Of a DNA stretch of 64,000 bases, positions 9,138 through 17,620 are shown piece by piece. The translations under genes and the position numbers were made by a program. Below the pieces are notes generated by a model, which saw only the letters and a list, made by a program, of their open reading frames with translations, searched no databases and was not told the DNA's origin. The DNA is taken from NCBI GenBank assembly GCA_046757725.1, contig JBHHYU010000006.1, positions 1-64,000 on the forward strand, given 5' to 3'. Position 1 is the first letter of the stretch. Each line of letters starts with the position of its first letter. Origin of the DNA: JBHHYU01 sp046757725 (GTDB taxonomy: Bacteria > Desulfobacterota > Binatia > UBA9968).

Positions 9138-10076
9138 TCACGAGTAAAGACGATCGATATAGCCCGTATCGTCGATCTCCCGAAGATGGTGAAGATCCCA
9201 CATCGTTAACGGATTAAAATCTTTAATCTCCGGTTTTATTTTTACCGCTAGAGCGAAGACATTTTGTATCGCGGCTAGGGTCGGATAAGGCTTCGAGTCC
9301 AGCGAATTGGATTGATTCTCGTAAAAGTTTTCCATTTCCTCTACGGATTGGAATTTTAATACATTTTTGCAGGTCCGGTTTATAATCTCTAGGGTATCCT
9401 CGCGACGTTTCTTGAAAAAGTGGATCGCATCCACGAGCGCTAGAAGTAACCCTCGCACTTCTTCGTCATGACCTTTGACATAAGTTGTGGTGGTGGTAAT
9501 GGTCACTCCCTCGATCATCGGTATCGTCGGAACCTCGGTCACGTGGGCCCCTAGAACTCTAGCTTGTTTCTGTTCTACTGCCCGGACGAAAGTCGCATCA
9601 TAGTCGCCGGCCATCACTTTCTTAACCCTGTCTATAGGTCTCTTATCGCCGTTCACCAACATCACATCCCTTCCCTCCTTTAGGCCATGCTGGTGAAGAT
9701 AGAGCCAGACGCTGAGACCGTTGTGGCTTTCAAAATCTTCCATACAAATTCGTTTGCCCTTAAGTCCGCTGAGTGTCCCAATGCCATTCCTGGTTACCAA
9801 CCAATGTTCTTTCCAGATATTGTTGGTCTGGGCTACATGGACAAAGGGATCACCATTCAATGCACGACATGCATAGAGGTTGTGGTGATTCCCGGATATA
9901 ATATCGAGATCGCCCACCCTCAACCTCTCCATAGCCCTCACGCGCTTACCCTCCAATGATCCCAGTTCCATCTCTAGCCCGCGTTTTTCCAAAAAGCGGC
10001 ACTCCTCCATCACTTTCCATAACGGCACATGGCCGGCTGCACGATAATAGATACGGATCTTCTCCTTTCCTGCCAT
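9138..10076 (-). CDS. NMT1/THI5-like substrate-binding-fold protein, second paralogue
   Basis: A 312-residue protein of the same family as the one at 88-1011, with matching segments in the same order: an NHHNLYACRA-like loop near 62, the hinge LSGLKGKRICMED near 100, and the C-terminal WDLHHLREIDDTGYIDRLY. The N-terminus (MAGKEKIRIYYRAAG) has no signal peptide, and GGAGGGAG upstream fixes the start. It opens the minus-strand block and points away from hisS. Having both paralogues at the edges of the block and both cytosolic argues for an enzymatic or sensing role tied to the block's substrate. It is not a classical ABC receptor unless an anchoring partner exists. Confidence 0.75.
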   Translation of the reverse strand: MAGKEKIRIYYRAAGHVPLWKVMEECRFLEKRGLEMELGSLEGKRVRAMERLRVGDLDIISGNHHNLYACRALNGDPFVHVAQTNNIWKEHWLVTRNGIGTLSGLKGKRICMEDFESHNGLSVWLYLHQHGLKEGRDVMLVNGDKRPIDRVKKVMAGDYDATFVRAVEQKQARVLGAHVTEVPTIPMIEGVTITTTTTYVKGHDEEVRGLLLALVDAIHFFKKRREDTLEIINRTCKNVLKFQSVEEMENFYENQSNSLDSKPYPTLAAIQNVFALAVKIKPEIKDFNPLTMWDLHHLREIDDTGYIDRLYS

Positions 10077-10480
10077 CGTTTCTCCCTCCTTAGATTATCA
10101 GGAGATCTCGCAGTCGAGATAAACTTGGTCCAGGCTCTGACAGGAGGATCCTCTCAGATTAGCCCCCCGTTCCAGAAGCACTTCCTTTCCTGTATCGGCA
10201 CACGGTTGAAGGTTCCAATGACGGACCGCGTCATACCCATTGGTGATGGCTATATAGCGGACAGGCATTTGTGTCAACGACCACATCTGTCTTTATTCGT
10301 TGATCCCTAACAAAGAACAGTGGTCAGCCCTGCTAACTGTTGAATGATCTCGCGGACTGTCTCGAGGTCGGAGAAATCGGCTATTTACGGTGGGGTTCTG
10401 GTGTGCCCCGGTTTATTATAGTGTCTTTGACTCTTATAATCTTATATGGTTTATGGGAATAGGCTTTTACGGTTGAAACG
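10077..10480. other. Intergenic region between divergent gene blocks
   Basis: About 400 bases separate the minus-strand catabolic block from hisS. Short open frames exist on both strands (for example 10098-10286 minus), but none has recognisable motifs, and ribosome-site support is poor. The right-hand 70 bases are AT-rich and carry the likely hisS promoter. Promoters for both directions are expected here. Confidence 0.5.
10412..10440 (+). promoter_or_regulatory. Putative promoter of hisS-aspS
   Basis: A perfect TATAAT at 10435-10440 has a weak -35 candidate TTTATT 17 bases upstream at 10412-10417. It lies about 40 bases before the hisS ATG in an AT-rich stretch. An alternative -35, TTGACT, is at 10427-10432. 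Confidence 0.4.
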
Positions 10481-11749
10481 ATGAAATTCAGTGGGATCAA
10501 AGGGTTCTCCGATATCTTGCCGGGCGAGATCGAGACGTGGCAGTTTGTTGAGGTGAACGCACGTGCGGTGTTCGGGGAGTACAATTTTTCCGAAATACGT
10601 ATTCCGATCCTGGAGAAGACAGAACTGTTCAGTCGATCCATCGGCGAAACCACAGATATTGTGGAAAAGGAGATGTATACCTTTTCGGACCAGGGCGAAA
10701 AACGTTCGCTGTTGACTCTCCGGCCGGAGGGCACCGCCGGCGTCGTTCGGGCTTATGTCCAGGCCAAACTATATCAGGCGGAGGCAGTGCGAAAGCTTTT
10801 TTATCTTGGCCCGATGTTTCGCCGCGAGCGGCCCCAGAAGGGTAGACAACGGCAGTTTTATCAAATCGGCGCCGAGGTATTGGGGAGGAGTGATCCATTC
10901 GTAGATTCCGAAATCCTTCTGCTCCTGAAGGATCTCTTCTCCAGGATTGGACTGGATGGGTTGATACTGGAGCTTAATTCTCTGGGGTGCGCGCAGTGCC
11001 GTCCCGGCTATCGTCGTGCGTTGTTGGCATTTCTCCAAAGGAGAGAACAGCGACTGTGCGCAAATTCCAGGAAGCGACTGGAGCATAACCCGTTGCGCGT
11101 GTTGGATTGTAAAGAGGAAGCGTGCCGGAAGGTTACGGCAGAGGCGCCATCAATTCTCGGTTTTCTCTGTGATGGCTGCCGGGATCATTTCGGGAAAGTA
11201 AAACAATCGCTTCAGGATACCGGTGTAGCCTACCGGCTTAACTCTCGTATGGTGCGTGGGTTGGACTATTACTGCCGTACCACATTTGAATGGACTACGG
11301 ATCGATTGGGATCGCAGAACGCCGTTGCTGCGGGTGGGCGTTATGATGGGCTGGTGGAAGAGCTGGGAGGTCCTCCTACCCCAGGGGTCGGTTTTGCGTT
11401 GGGGATGGAGAGGTTAGTGTTGTTGTTGGGAATGAAGGAAACAAGAGAGCCTCCGCGTCCTGATCTCTACCTCGTATGGGTGGGAACACGCGCCTGCAAC
11501 TGGGCGTTTCCTGTTGTTCATAAATTACGGCGGAAGGGGTTGAGGGTCGAGATAGAGGGAGAGGAAAGAAGTCTCAAGCGTCAGATGCGGCGAGCGGATA
11601 AGCTGCGGGCCCAATTTAGTTTCATCGTCGGCGACGAGGAACTCGAAAAGGGGAAAGGTATTCTCCGCGACATGGATACCAAAAACCAGTGTGAGGTAAG
11701 CCTGGATAGCGTTGAGGGAATGCTTTCGGTACAAAAAGTGAGAGGTTGA
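10481..11749 (+). CDS. hisS: Histidine--tRNA ligase
   Basis: Histidyl-tRNA synthetase (class II, homodimer, cytoplasm) charges tRNA-His. At 422 residues it has normal length. Motif 2 is LRPEGTAGVVRA at about 80-91, the histidine-specific block is RGLDYYCRTTFEW near 260 and motif 3 is in the segment ending FALGMERLVLLLG. The C-terminal anticodon-binding domain follows. A Cys-rich insert (CAQC, then CKEEAC and CDGC) between the motifs suggests a zinc-like or structural cluster; such inserts occur in some bacterial HisRS. It is followed by aspS after three bases, a common synthetase pair. Confidence 0.97.
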   Translation: MKFSGIKGFSDILPGEIETWQFVEVNARAVFGEYNFSEIRIPILEKTELFSRSIGETTDIVEKEMYTFSDQGEKRSLLTLRPEGTAGVVRAYVQAKLYQAEAVRKLFYLGPMFRRERPQKGRQRQFYQIGAEVLGRSDPFVDSEILLLLKDLFSRIGLDGLILELNSLGCAQCRPGYRRALLAFLQRREQRLCANSRKRLEHNPLRVLDCKEEACRKVTAEAPSILGFLCDGCRDHFGKVKQSLQDTGVAYRLNSRMVRGLDYYCRTTFEWTTDRLGSQNAVAAGGRYDGLVEELGGPPTPGVGFALGMERLVLLLGMKETREPPRPDLYLVWVGTRACNWAFPVVHKLRRKGLRVEIEGEERSLKRQMRRADKLRAQFSFIVGDEELEKGKGILRDMDTKNQCEVSLDSVEGMLSVQKVRG

Positions 11750-11752
11750 ACT

Positions 11753-13546
11753 ATGGAGCGGGTTTTCTCGGATCATCTGGGGGAGTGGAAGAGAAGCTCT
11801 TATTGCGGAGAACTCGGGGTTGACGCCGTTGGCCAGGAAATGATCTTGACCGGCTGGGTACAGCGCCGGCGTGATCATGGAGGGTTGATCTTCATTGACC
11901 TGAGGGATCATACCGGGATCATCCAGGTTGTTTTTAATCCTGAAACAAATCAGGCCGCCCATGAAAAGGCCAAGCAGATCCGCACCGAGGACGTTCTGGC
12001 GGTACGTGGCTTATTGGCAAGGCGTCCGGTGGAAACCATCAACCCGAATATCATTACCGGCGAAGTAGAACTTTTGGTCGAGGAGTTGAGACTCCTCAAT
12101 GCCTCGCAAGTTCCTCCTTTCCCGATTGAGGACGAAGCTGAAGTTAATGAAAACACCCGTCTCAAATATCGCTACCTCGATCTCCGACGTTCTCAGAGTT
12201 TAGCGCATCTCCTGCTACGTTATCGCCTGTCAAAATTGATCCGAGACTACCTAGATGGTCTTAGATTCATTGAAGTTGAAACACCTATATTGACCAAAAG
12301 CACCCCTGAGGGAGCCCGGGATTACCTTGTCCCTAGCCGTATTTATCCGGGTAAATTCTACGCGCTGCCGCAGTCGCCGCAGCTCTTCAAACAGATTCTT
12401 ATGGTGGGAGGAATCGATCGTTACTTTCAGATCGTGCGTTGCTTTCGGGACGAGGACTTGAGAGCAGATCGGCAACCGGAATTTACCCAGCTGGATCTGG
12501 AAATGTCATTTGTCCAACGAGAAGATGTTATCGCTGTCGTTGAAGGGATGATGACGCTATTATTTAAAAACCTTAAAGGGATCGATCTTAAGGAGCCATT
12601 TCGCCGGTTGCTCTGGAATGAGTCCATAGCTCGCTATGGGACGGATCGGCCCGACATCCGTTTTGGACTTGAACTGAAAGATTTTTCATCTCTATTTCAG
12701 GGCTCCCGGGTCAAGGTTTTTTCGGGGGTATTAGAAAGGGGAGGCGTAGTCAAAGGCATCAGCGTACCCGGGGGCGCGCGTCTTTCTCGAAAAGAGTTGG
12801 ACGAATTGACTGGATTTGTCGGCCAATACGGAGCTAAGGGATTAGCATGGATTAAGCTCGCCGAGGCGGAGTGGCAGTCGCCTATCGTTAAACTATTTTC
12901 TGAGGAGGAGCGCAGGGGCATACTTGATCTCACATCGGCAAAGAGTGGCGATCTCATTCTGTTTGTAGCTGATATGATAAAGGTGGTCCACGATGCGCTA
13001 GCCAATCTTCGCCTTTGTCTCGGAGAGAAAATGGGACTGATTACGGACAAAAACTATGCTCCAGTTTGGGTCACTGATTTTCCTCTTTTGGAATATGATA
13101 CTGAGGAAAAACGTTACATCTCGGTTCATCATCCTTTTACCGCACCCCTGGAAGAGGATGTCTCTCTCCTCATGAAGGAACCATCGAAAGTGAGGTCGAA
13201 GGCATACGATCTAGTTTTGAACGGAGTGGAAATCGGCGGAGGGAGTATCCGTACCCATCAGGTCGGTTTGCAAAGACAAATTCTCGAGCTATTAGGTATC
13301 GGGCGGGAAGAGGCAGAAGCAAAATTCGGGTTCTTCCTGGAAGCACTGGGTTTTGGTGCACCTCCTCACGGGGGTATTGCCTTTGGTATAGACCGACTCT
13401 CAATGATCCTGAGCGGTGCTAAATCCATACGGGACGTCATTGCATTTCCGAAGAGTCAGAGGGCGGTTTGTCTCCTCACGGATGCGCCGTCACCCGTGGA
13501 CCCAAGCCAATTAAAAGAACTATCCTTAAGGACGCTTCTGAGCTGA
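11753..13546 (+). CDS. aspS: Aspartate--tRNA ligase
   Basis: Aspartyl-tRNA synthetase of the bacterial type, 597 residues: an N-terminal OB anticodon-binding domain (GWVQRRRDHGGLIFIDLRD), the class II core with QSPQLFKQ and the motif 2 block FRDEDLRADRQPEFTQ, the bacterial GAD insertion in the middle third, and motif 3 in GGIAFGIDRLSMIL. The sequence cannot tell me whether it is discriminating or also charges tRNA-Asn. Start ATG is three bases after hisS and its ribosome site (GAGGTTGA) overlaps the hisS end, so the two are translated from one message. Confidence 0.97.
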   Translation: MERVFSDHLGEWKRSSYCGELGVDAVGQEMILTGWVQRRRDHGGLIFIDLRDHTGIIQVVFNPETNQAAHEKAKQIRTEDVLAVRGLLARRPVETINPNIITGEVELLVEELRLLNASQVPPFPIEDEAEVNENTRLKYRYLDLRRSQSLAHLLLRYRLSKLIRDYLDGLRFIEVETPILTKSTPEGARDYLVPSRIYPGKFYALPQSPQLFKQILMVGGIDRYFQIVRCFRDEDLRADRQPEFTQLDLEMSFVQREDVIAVVEGMMTLLFKNLKGIDLKEPFRRLLWNESIARYGTDRPDIRFGLELKDFSSLFQGSRVKVFSGVLERGGVVKGISVPGGARLSRKELDELTGFVGQYGAKGLAWIKLAEAEWQSPIVKLFSEEERRGILDLTSAKSGDLILFVADMIKVVHDALANLRLCLGEKMGLITDKNYAPVWVTDFPLLEYDTEEKRYISVHHPFTAPLEEDVSLLMKEPSKVRSKAYDLVLNGVEIGGGSIRTHQVGLQRQILELLGIGREEAEAKFGFFLEALGFGAPPHGGIAFGIDRLSMILSGAKSIRDVIAFPKSQRAVCLLTDAPSPVDPSQLKELSLRTLLS

Positions 13547-13557
13547 GGAAACAGGGT

Positions 13558-14595
13558 ATGTCGGAAAGGTGTTTGGTGCATCTGAAAAGGCCGGTGAGAC
13601 CGCTTTATTCGAAAATTTTGTTTCGATTCATGTTCTCCCTTTTCTGTGTCTCATCTTGCACTCTAGGGCCAGGAAATTTTGAGAGCCGACAATCCACCGA
13701 CCTGAGAAAAAGAAATATTAGGCGGATTGCTATTCTCCCCCTAACGGAAAGGGCTAACCCATCTAAACCGAATAAGCTAGGTACACCCCCTGTCGGTAAA
13801 AAGAACACCGTTCCCCCTGCCGCTACCCGTCATGCTCGGGATATTAACGATAAGGGGAAAGAGGCCGCTTCCATCATGAACCGCCATCTTTACGCTACGA
13901 TGGCTGGATTGCCTCAGTGGGAGATCGTTTCAGATCGGGAAGTGAGGGAAGTAGGGCCAATCATTCCAGATGGCAGTGAAGCTGCACAAGCCAAAAAACT
14001 TGGGAATCTCGTTTATGCCGATGCTGTGTTGTTTGGCCGGCTCCTTCGCTATCGTGAAAGGGTTGGAAAAGAATGGGGTGCCAAGCGTCCGGCGTCGGTA
14101 TCCTTTGTTCTAAACCTATGGGATGTAAAACGGGGAGATGTGGTTTGGTCCGCCCGTTTTGAGGAAACCCAGAAGGGTCTGACCGAAAATCTTCTTAGCC
14201 TGGGAGACTTCACCCAAAGGGGGGCGAGATGGTTAAAAGCCGAAGATCTGGTTCTTGATGGGGTCAAGAAAGCGGTTAATCAATTGCACCGAACCCTCTA
14301 TCCGAAAAGTAATCCTAAGAACGGGACCGTGACGAAGCCTACATCTTTCGAGGGTACCAGGCCGCAGGCCGTAAGTGAGTTGAGATCACTTCCAGCCCAA
14401 GCTTATGGTGATCGAACTCCTGGGGAGCGCAGTGGTTTTCCGAGGGCTTCGCTTATATGCTTGCCAAGGGTTTCGAGCCTTCTTAAACCCCCGCGATCGA
14501 GTAAAACGGACTCCCCTTCTCTGAGAACCAGGCGTAGCGAAGGGACGGGATACTTCTGGGCTGCGGAAGAACCGGCCACAGCAAAACCGCTATAG
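13558..14595 (+). CDS. Putative outer-membrane lipoprotein (GNA1162/LpoB-like fold)
   Basis: From ATG 13558 (GAGG ten bases upstream) the product has 345 residues with a signal peptide ending in lipobox V-S-S-C34, so it should be lipid-anchored. Residues about 55-285 resemble CsgG/GNA1162-type periplasmic lipoproteins: IRRIAILPLTERAN, then MNRHLYATMAGLPQWEIVSD, AKKLGNLVYADAVLFGRLL and a beta segment ending DVVWSARFEETQ. The last 65 or so residues are low-complexity, rich in Arg, Ser and Pro, and antisense to the C-terminus of the membrane-protein gene at 14403-14996. That tail may be read-through after loss of an older stop. The role is unknown. Confidence 0.7.
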   Translation: MSERCLVHLKRPVRPLYSKILFRFMFSLFCVSSCTLGPGNFESRQSTDLRKRNIRRIAILPLTERANPSKPNKLGTPPVGKKNTVPPAATRHARDINDKGKEAASIMNRHLYATMAGLPQWEIVSDREVREVGPIIPDGSEAAQAKKLGNLVYADAVLFGRLLRYRERVGKEWGAKRPASVSFVLNLWDVKRGDVVWSARFEETQKGLTENLLSLGDFTQRGARWLKAEDLVLDGVKKAVNQLHRTLYPKSNPKNGTVTKPTSFEGTRPQAVSELRSLPAQAYGDRTPGERSGFPRASLICLPRVSSLLKPPRSSKTDSPSLRTRRSEGTGYFWAAEEPATAKPL

Positions 14596-14996
14596 ACCTC
14601 ATCGTTCTCCAGCTGTAACGCTTGCACCTCATCATAGTTCACAGAAAGCTCGGTAGTACGAAAGATACTCCGTTTACGGAGCAGAACTCTCTGCTCCTTT
14701 TTGTGAAAGCTGATGCTTCTTTTAAGGGAGAAGAGGAACAGGGAAATGCCTAGGAGGATCAAATTCATGATGGGAAAATACCATAGGGAACCGGCCGGGC
14801 CTTGGAGCCCTTTCTGTCGGATAGCCTCCAGGATCGGGACAGAGAGGAAGAGGAGACCAGCGGCGATACCCAAACAGAGAAAGGTAGGGAAACCCCCGCA
14901 TTTCCATACAAGGTTGAGACCTTCCCGTCCTTCGGCATCAATGCGAAATCCGAGTCGGCTTCCCATAACCTCAAATTGTGCTGGGTTACCTTTCAT
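14403..14996 (-). CDS. Hypothetical membrane protein, two TM segments plus cytoplasmic PH-like part
   Basis: This 197-residue protein has two hydrophobic helices, about 36-54 (FLCLGIAAGLLFLSVPI) and about 72-92 (YFPIMNLILLGISLFLF). A soluble C-terminal half of alternating beta strands follows (KKEQRVLLRKRSIF, ELSVNYDEVQALQL, PSLRLVLREGESVLLDRGG), the pattern of small bPH/YdbT-like membrane proteins. No catalytic motif is visible. It overlaps the convergent lipoprotein gene by 193 bases at its 3' end. It reads as a real gene because of its hydrophobic pattern and clean strand periodicity. Function not recognised. Confidence 0.6.
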   Translation of the reverse strand: MKGNPAQFEVMGSRLGFRIDAEGREGLNLVWKCGGFPTFLCLGIAAGLLFLSVPILEAIRQKGLQGPAGSLWYFPIMNLILLGISLFLFSLKRSISFHKKEQRVLLRKRSIFRTTELSVNYDEVQALQLENDEVYSGFAVAGSSAAQKYPVPSLRLVLREGESVLLDRGGLRRLETLGKHISEALGKPLRSPGVRSP

Positions 14997-15089
14997 GAAA
15001 ACATTCAGAAAACCGAATCCAGCAAATAGAATACGGAAGAAGAGGGGGGCTTCGGAATTTCAGCTATTGACAGCTGAATTCTACACTAG

Positions 15090-16379
15090 CTAGGAGCTCT
15101 TCCGAACGCGATAGAAGCTTCTAAAACGGTTCTCCTTCATCTGTATGAGCTGGCTATAAGACCCGAATTGCTCCTCAGGGTGTTCTACCTCATCTAAGAG
15201 ATCCACAGGGTTTTCCTCGGTCTCAAAGATTCTGACCTTTTTGTAAGTGGTCGATCGTTCACCCGGGACTCGCCCCATTTCACGAATCAGATCTCGGAAC
15301 TGAGCCGGCTTCATCAGTTGACCATACCCGGCGCCGGCTGCCGTGGAAATACTTTCGTTAATGAGCGTTCCTCCAAAATCATTGGCACCCGCCATGAGGC
15401 TCGTCTGGGAGAGTTTAGGGCCTTCTTTGACCCAAGAGACTTGCAGATTGGGAATCCAGTTGTTCAACATAATACGCGACACCGCGTACATTTTCATCAC
15501 TTCAGCTCCGGTTGCCCCGGCACGTAGACCGGCAATCTTCCTTCGATGATACATCGGGGCCTCTTCAAAGACAAAGCTCAACGGTACAAACTCAGTAATT
15601 CCTCCAGTCCGCATCTGGATATCTCGTAATATGCCCAAATGGACAGCCTTGTGATGCGAATTCTCAACGTGACCGTACATGATGGTGGAAGTCGTTGGGA
15701 TCCCCAAGTGATGAGCGGTCTGAATGAGGTCCACCCAATCGCAAGTACTGATACGTCCTTTAGAGATCTTTTCACGTACATCATCCACTAATATCTCGGC
15801 AGAGGTCCCCGGTAGGCTTCCCACGCCGGCGTCTTTGAGGGCGGCTAGGTAATCTCTCACGGATACACCGGTGAGTGTAGCTCCATAAAGCACCTCTTCT
15901 GGAGAAAAACCGTGGATGTGCAGATCGGGCAGAGCTCGCTTCAGGGCTCGACACAGGGTAACATAGTGCCAGCCGTCCATCCCTGGAGCCAAGCCTGCCT
16001 GAACACACACCTCGGTGGCTCCAAGCTCCCATGCCTCCTTGGCACGTCGAAGGATCTCTTCCAGCGGCAGAAAATATCCCTCCGTCGCCAGGTGACCTCG
16101 GCTAAACGCGCAAAAGCCACAGCCTTTTACACAGACATTGGTAAAATTGATGTTTCGATTGACCACGTACGTTACGATATTGCCGACGGTTTTTTCGCGA
16201 AGGTAATTTGCTACGGCCATCATTGTGAGAAGGTCGCTCCCGGAGGCGTCGAATAACTCGGTACCTTCTTTTACGGTAATGTCCTCACCGGCAAGAGCGC
16301 GATCGAGAATCCGCCCGATCGTAGGTGTCACGGTACCTAAAAGGGAATCTAGCGATGATTTGAGATGCGATAACTCCAT
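15090..16379 (-). CDS. cofH: FO synthase subunit 2 (5-amino-6-(D-ribitylamino)uracil--tyrosine 4-hydroxybenzyltransferase), radical SAM
   Basis: CofH couples 5-amino-6-ribitylaminouracil with tyrosine on the way to FO, the flavin core of coenzyme F420. The radical SAM cluster motif is C83-x3-C87-x2-C90 (CVKGCGFCAF), preceded by the family block NRNINFTNV. Further CofH/MqnC-superfamily blocks are GATEVCVQAGL, IHGFSPEEVLYGA and LPGTSAEILVDD. The 429 residues are somewhat longer than usual because of a C-terminal tail of about 40. MqnE and MqnC of futalosine menaquinone synthesis are the main alternatives, but the HGFSPEE and PGTSAEIL blocks fit CofH best. The partner cofG is not in the window. 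It is followed on the same strand by nothing obviously related. Confidence 0.85.
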   Translation of the reverse strand: MELSHLKSSLDSLLGTVTPTIGRILDRALAGEDITVKEGTELFDASGSDLLTMMAVANYLREKTVGNIVTYVVNRNINFTNVCVKGCGFCAFSRGHLATEGYFLPLEEILRRAKEAWELGATEVCVQAGLAPGMDGWHYVTLCRALKRALPDLHIHGFSPEEVLYGATLTGVSVRDYLAALKDAGVGSLPGTSAEILVDDVREKISKGRISTCDWVDLIQTAHHLGIPTTSTIMYGHVENSHHKAVHLGILRDIQMRTGGITEFVPLSFVFEEAPMYHRRKIAGLRAGATGAEVMKMYAVSRIMLNNWIPNLQVSWVKEGPKLSQTSLMAGANDFGGTLINESISTAAGAGYGQLMKPAQFRDLIREMGRVPGERSTTYKKVRIFETEENPVDLLDEVEHPEEQFGSYSQLIQMKENRFRSFYRVRKSS

Positions 16380-16444
16380 GGGATGCGCTTTCTGGTTTGC
16401 TGTTTTGAAGACGACGAGGCCTTTACAACTTTACCCTAATTCAC

Positions 16445-16978
16445 TTATCTCTGCGACCAATAACGAGCAAATTCTTGGAGATGCGTCAGGCTCGATAAAT
16501 CCTTCATGCGGTCGAGAAAGACCTTCCCGTTAAGGTGGTCCGTCTCGTGTTGGACGACCCGAGCGTGAAAACCTGAAGCCACAAAATGCAGTTCCTGACC
16601 GTTTCTATCTCGGGCCTGGACGCGAATCGTTTTATAACGTGGAACCTTTCCCCTTAGCTCTATGATGCTTAGACACCCCTCCCAGTCCTCCTCCATCTCT
16701 TCCGAAAGTGGTTCGAACCGTGGGTTAATCAGTACTGAAAGCGGGACACTAGGCTTTCCCGGGTAGCGGGGATTATCCGCTACCTCCAGGACTACGAGTT
16801 TTTTCGCCTCATGCACCTGTACTGCCGCAAGGCCTACCCCATCGTACTCTTTCATGGTTTCAATCATGTCGTCAATAAATTTCTGTAACTCACTTGATGC
16901 GATCTGTTCAGCAGATAGTGTATTGGTAGCTCCGCGAAGAACCGGGTGTCCGAGCCTTGCTACCTTAAGAACCGACAT
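16445..16978 (-). CDS. def: Peptide deformylase
   Basis: Removes the formyl group from the N-terminal methionine of nascent proteins. The 177 residues carry all three signature motifs: GVGLAAVQ at 47-54, EGCLS at 100-104 and HETDH at 144-148. Cys102, His144 and His148 bind the metal (iron or zinc) and Glu145 is the catalytic base. AAAGG just before the ATG supports the start. The gene is transcribed away from the SUF operon and shares its upstream region. Confidence 0.95.
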   Translation of the reverse strand: MSVLKVARLGHPVLRGATNTLSAEQIASSELQKFIDDMIETMKEYDGVGLAAVQVHEAKKLVVLEVADNPRYPGKPSVPLSVLINPRFEPLSEEMEEDWEGCLSIIELRGKVPRYKTIRVQARDRNGQELHFVASGFHARVVQHETDHLNGKVFLDRMKDLSSLTHLQEFARYWSQR

Positions 16979-17047
16979 TACCTTTTCTTAACATAGTTAA
17001 GAAGTTAGAGAAAGGGTGGGGAACGGGTTGGTCTCTGTAACGAGGCC

Positions 17048-17077
17048 TTGACAATGTGGACTTAAGGAGTCTATATT
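17048..17077 (+). promoter_or_regulatory. SUF operon promoter with inverted-repeat operator
   Basis: TTGACA (17048-17053, perfect -35) and TATATT (17072-17077, -10) are separated by 18 bases. In the spacer, directly against the -10, lies GACT-TAAGG-AGTC (17059-17071), an inverted repeat like those bound by Rrf2/IscR regulators. The first gene downstream encodes such a regulator, so autorepression is the natural reading. The promoter call is firm, the operator is inferred. Confidence 0.65.
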
Positions 17078-17132
17078 TATTCGTGGTTTTGTGATGAGGT
17101 CATCTAAAAGCGAGATTGAGAGAAGCTCTCTG

Positions 17133-17573
17133 ATGAATGTGGGACGGCGCGTGGATTACGCGGTTCGTGCGCTTTCCTATCTAGCCGCCCGGTCCCGGAG
17201 TGAGATCGTTAGCAAAGCTGAGATTGAACGGAAACAGGACATACCACCTTACTATCTTTCAAAGATCATGAAAGATCTCGTTGCGGGTGGTCTTGTTAGA
17301 TCACATGTGGGCTGTAAGGGCGGTTTTAGCCTCGCCCGATCAGGAAGGGCGATCAGCCTTAAAGAAGTTTATGAAGCCGTGGAACGACCACTGGTGCTTA
17401 TGGAATGCATTGAAAAGGGTGAAGATTACTGCTCCTATTGCGCAGCGTGCACACAAATCACTATCTGGGAAAAGGCGCAGAGACTTCTAGCGACTTACCT
17501 TGATACGGTCTCCGTGGGTGATATCGCGGATCAAGAGGGGCTGAAAACACGGATGATCGCCCTTCAGAGTTGA
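17133..17573 (+). CDS. Rrf2/IscR-family iron-sulfur-sensing regulator
   Basis: A winged-helix repressor of the Rrf2 family that most likely senses Fe-S cluster supply and controls this SUF operon. ATG 17133 gives 146 residues beginning MNVGRRVDYAVRAL, the usual start of the family. A frame open back to GTG 17091 would leave a leader of only a few bases after the promoter. The DNA-binding half has IPPYYLSKIMKDL and the wing GGFSLAR. The cluster-binding loop has four Cys in the pattern C-x7-C-x2-C-x2-C (ECIEKGEDYCSYCAAC), richer than the three Cys of IscR. The sufC gene follows 47 bases later. Confidence 0.88.
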   Translation: MNVGRRVDYAVRALSYLAARSRSEIVSKAEIERKQDIPPYYLSKIMKDLVAGGLVRSHVGCKGGFSLARSGRAISLKEVYEAVERPLVLMECIEKGEDYCSYCAACTQITIWEKAQRLLATYLDTVSVGDIADQEGLKTRMIALQS

Positions 17574-17620
17574 TCGGTGTTTATTCAGGATGGTGTGTAA
17601 CGGGAGAGGAATATAAAAGG

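Noticed and set aside
10098..10286. Minus-strand 62-residue frame and an overlapping plus-strand frame upstream of hisS
   Set aside because: Neither has family features or a convincing ribosome site; composition looks noncoding.
17091..17132. N-terminal extension of the Rrf2 regulator from GTG 17091
   Set aside because: The start would lie within about 14 bases of the -10 box, and the family begins at MNVGRRVDYAVRAL (17133).
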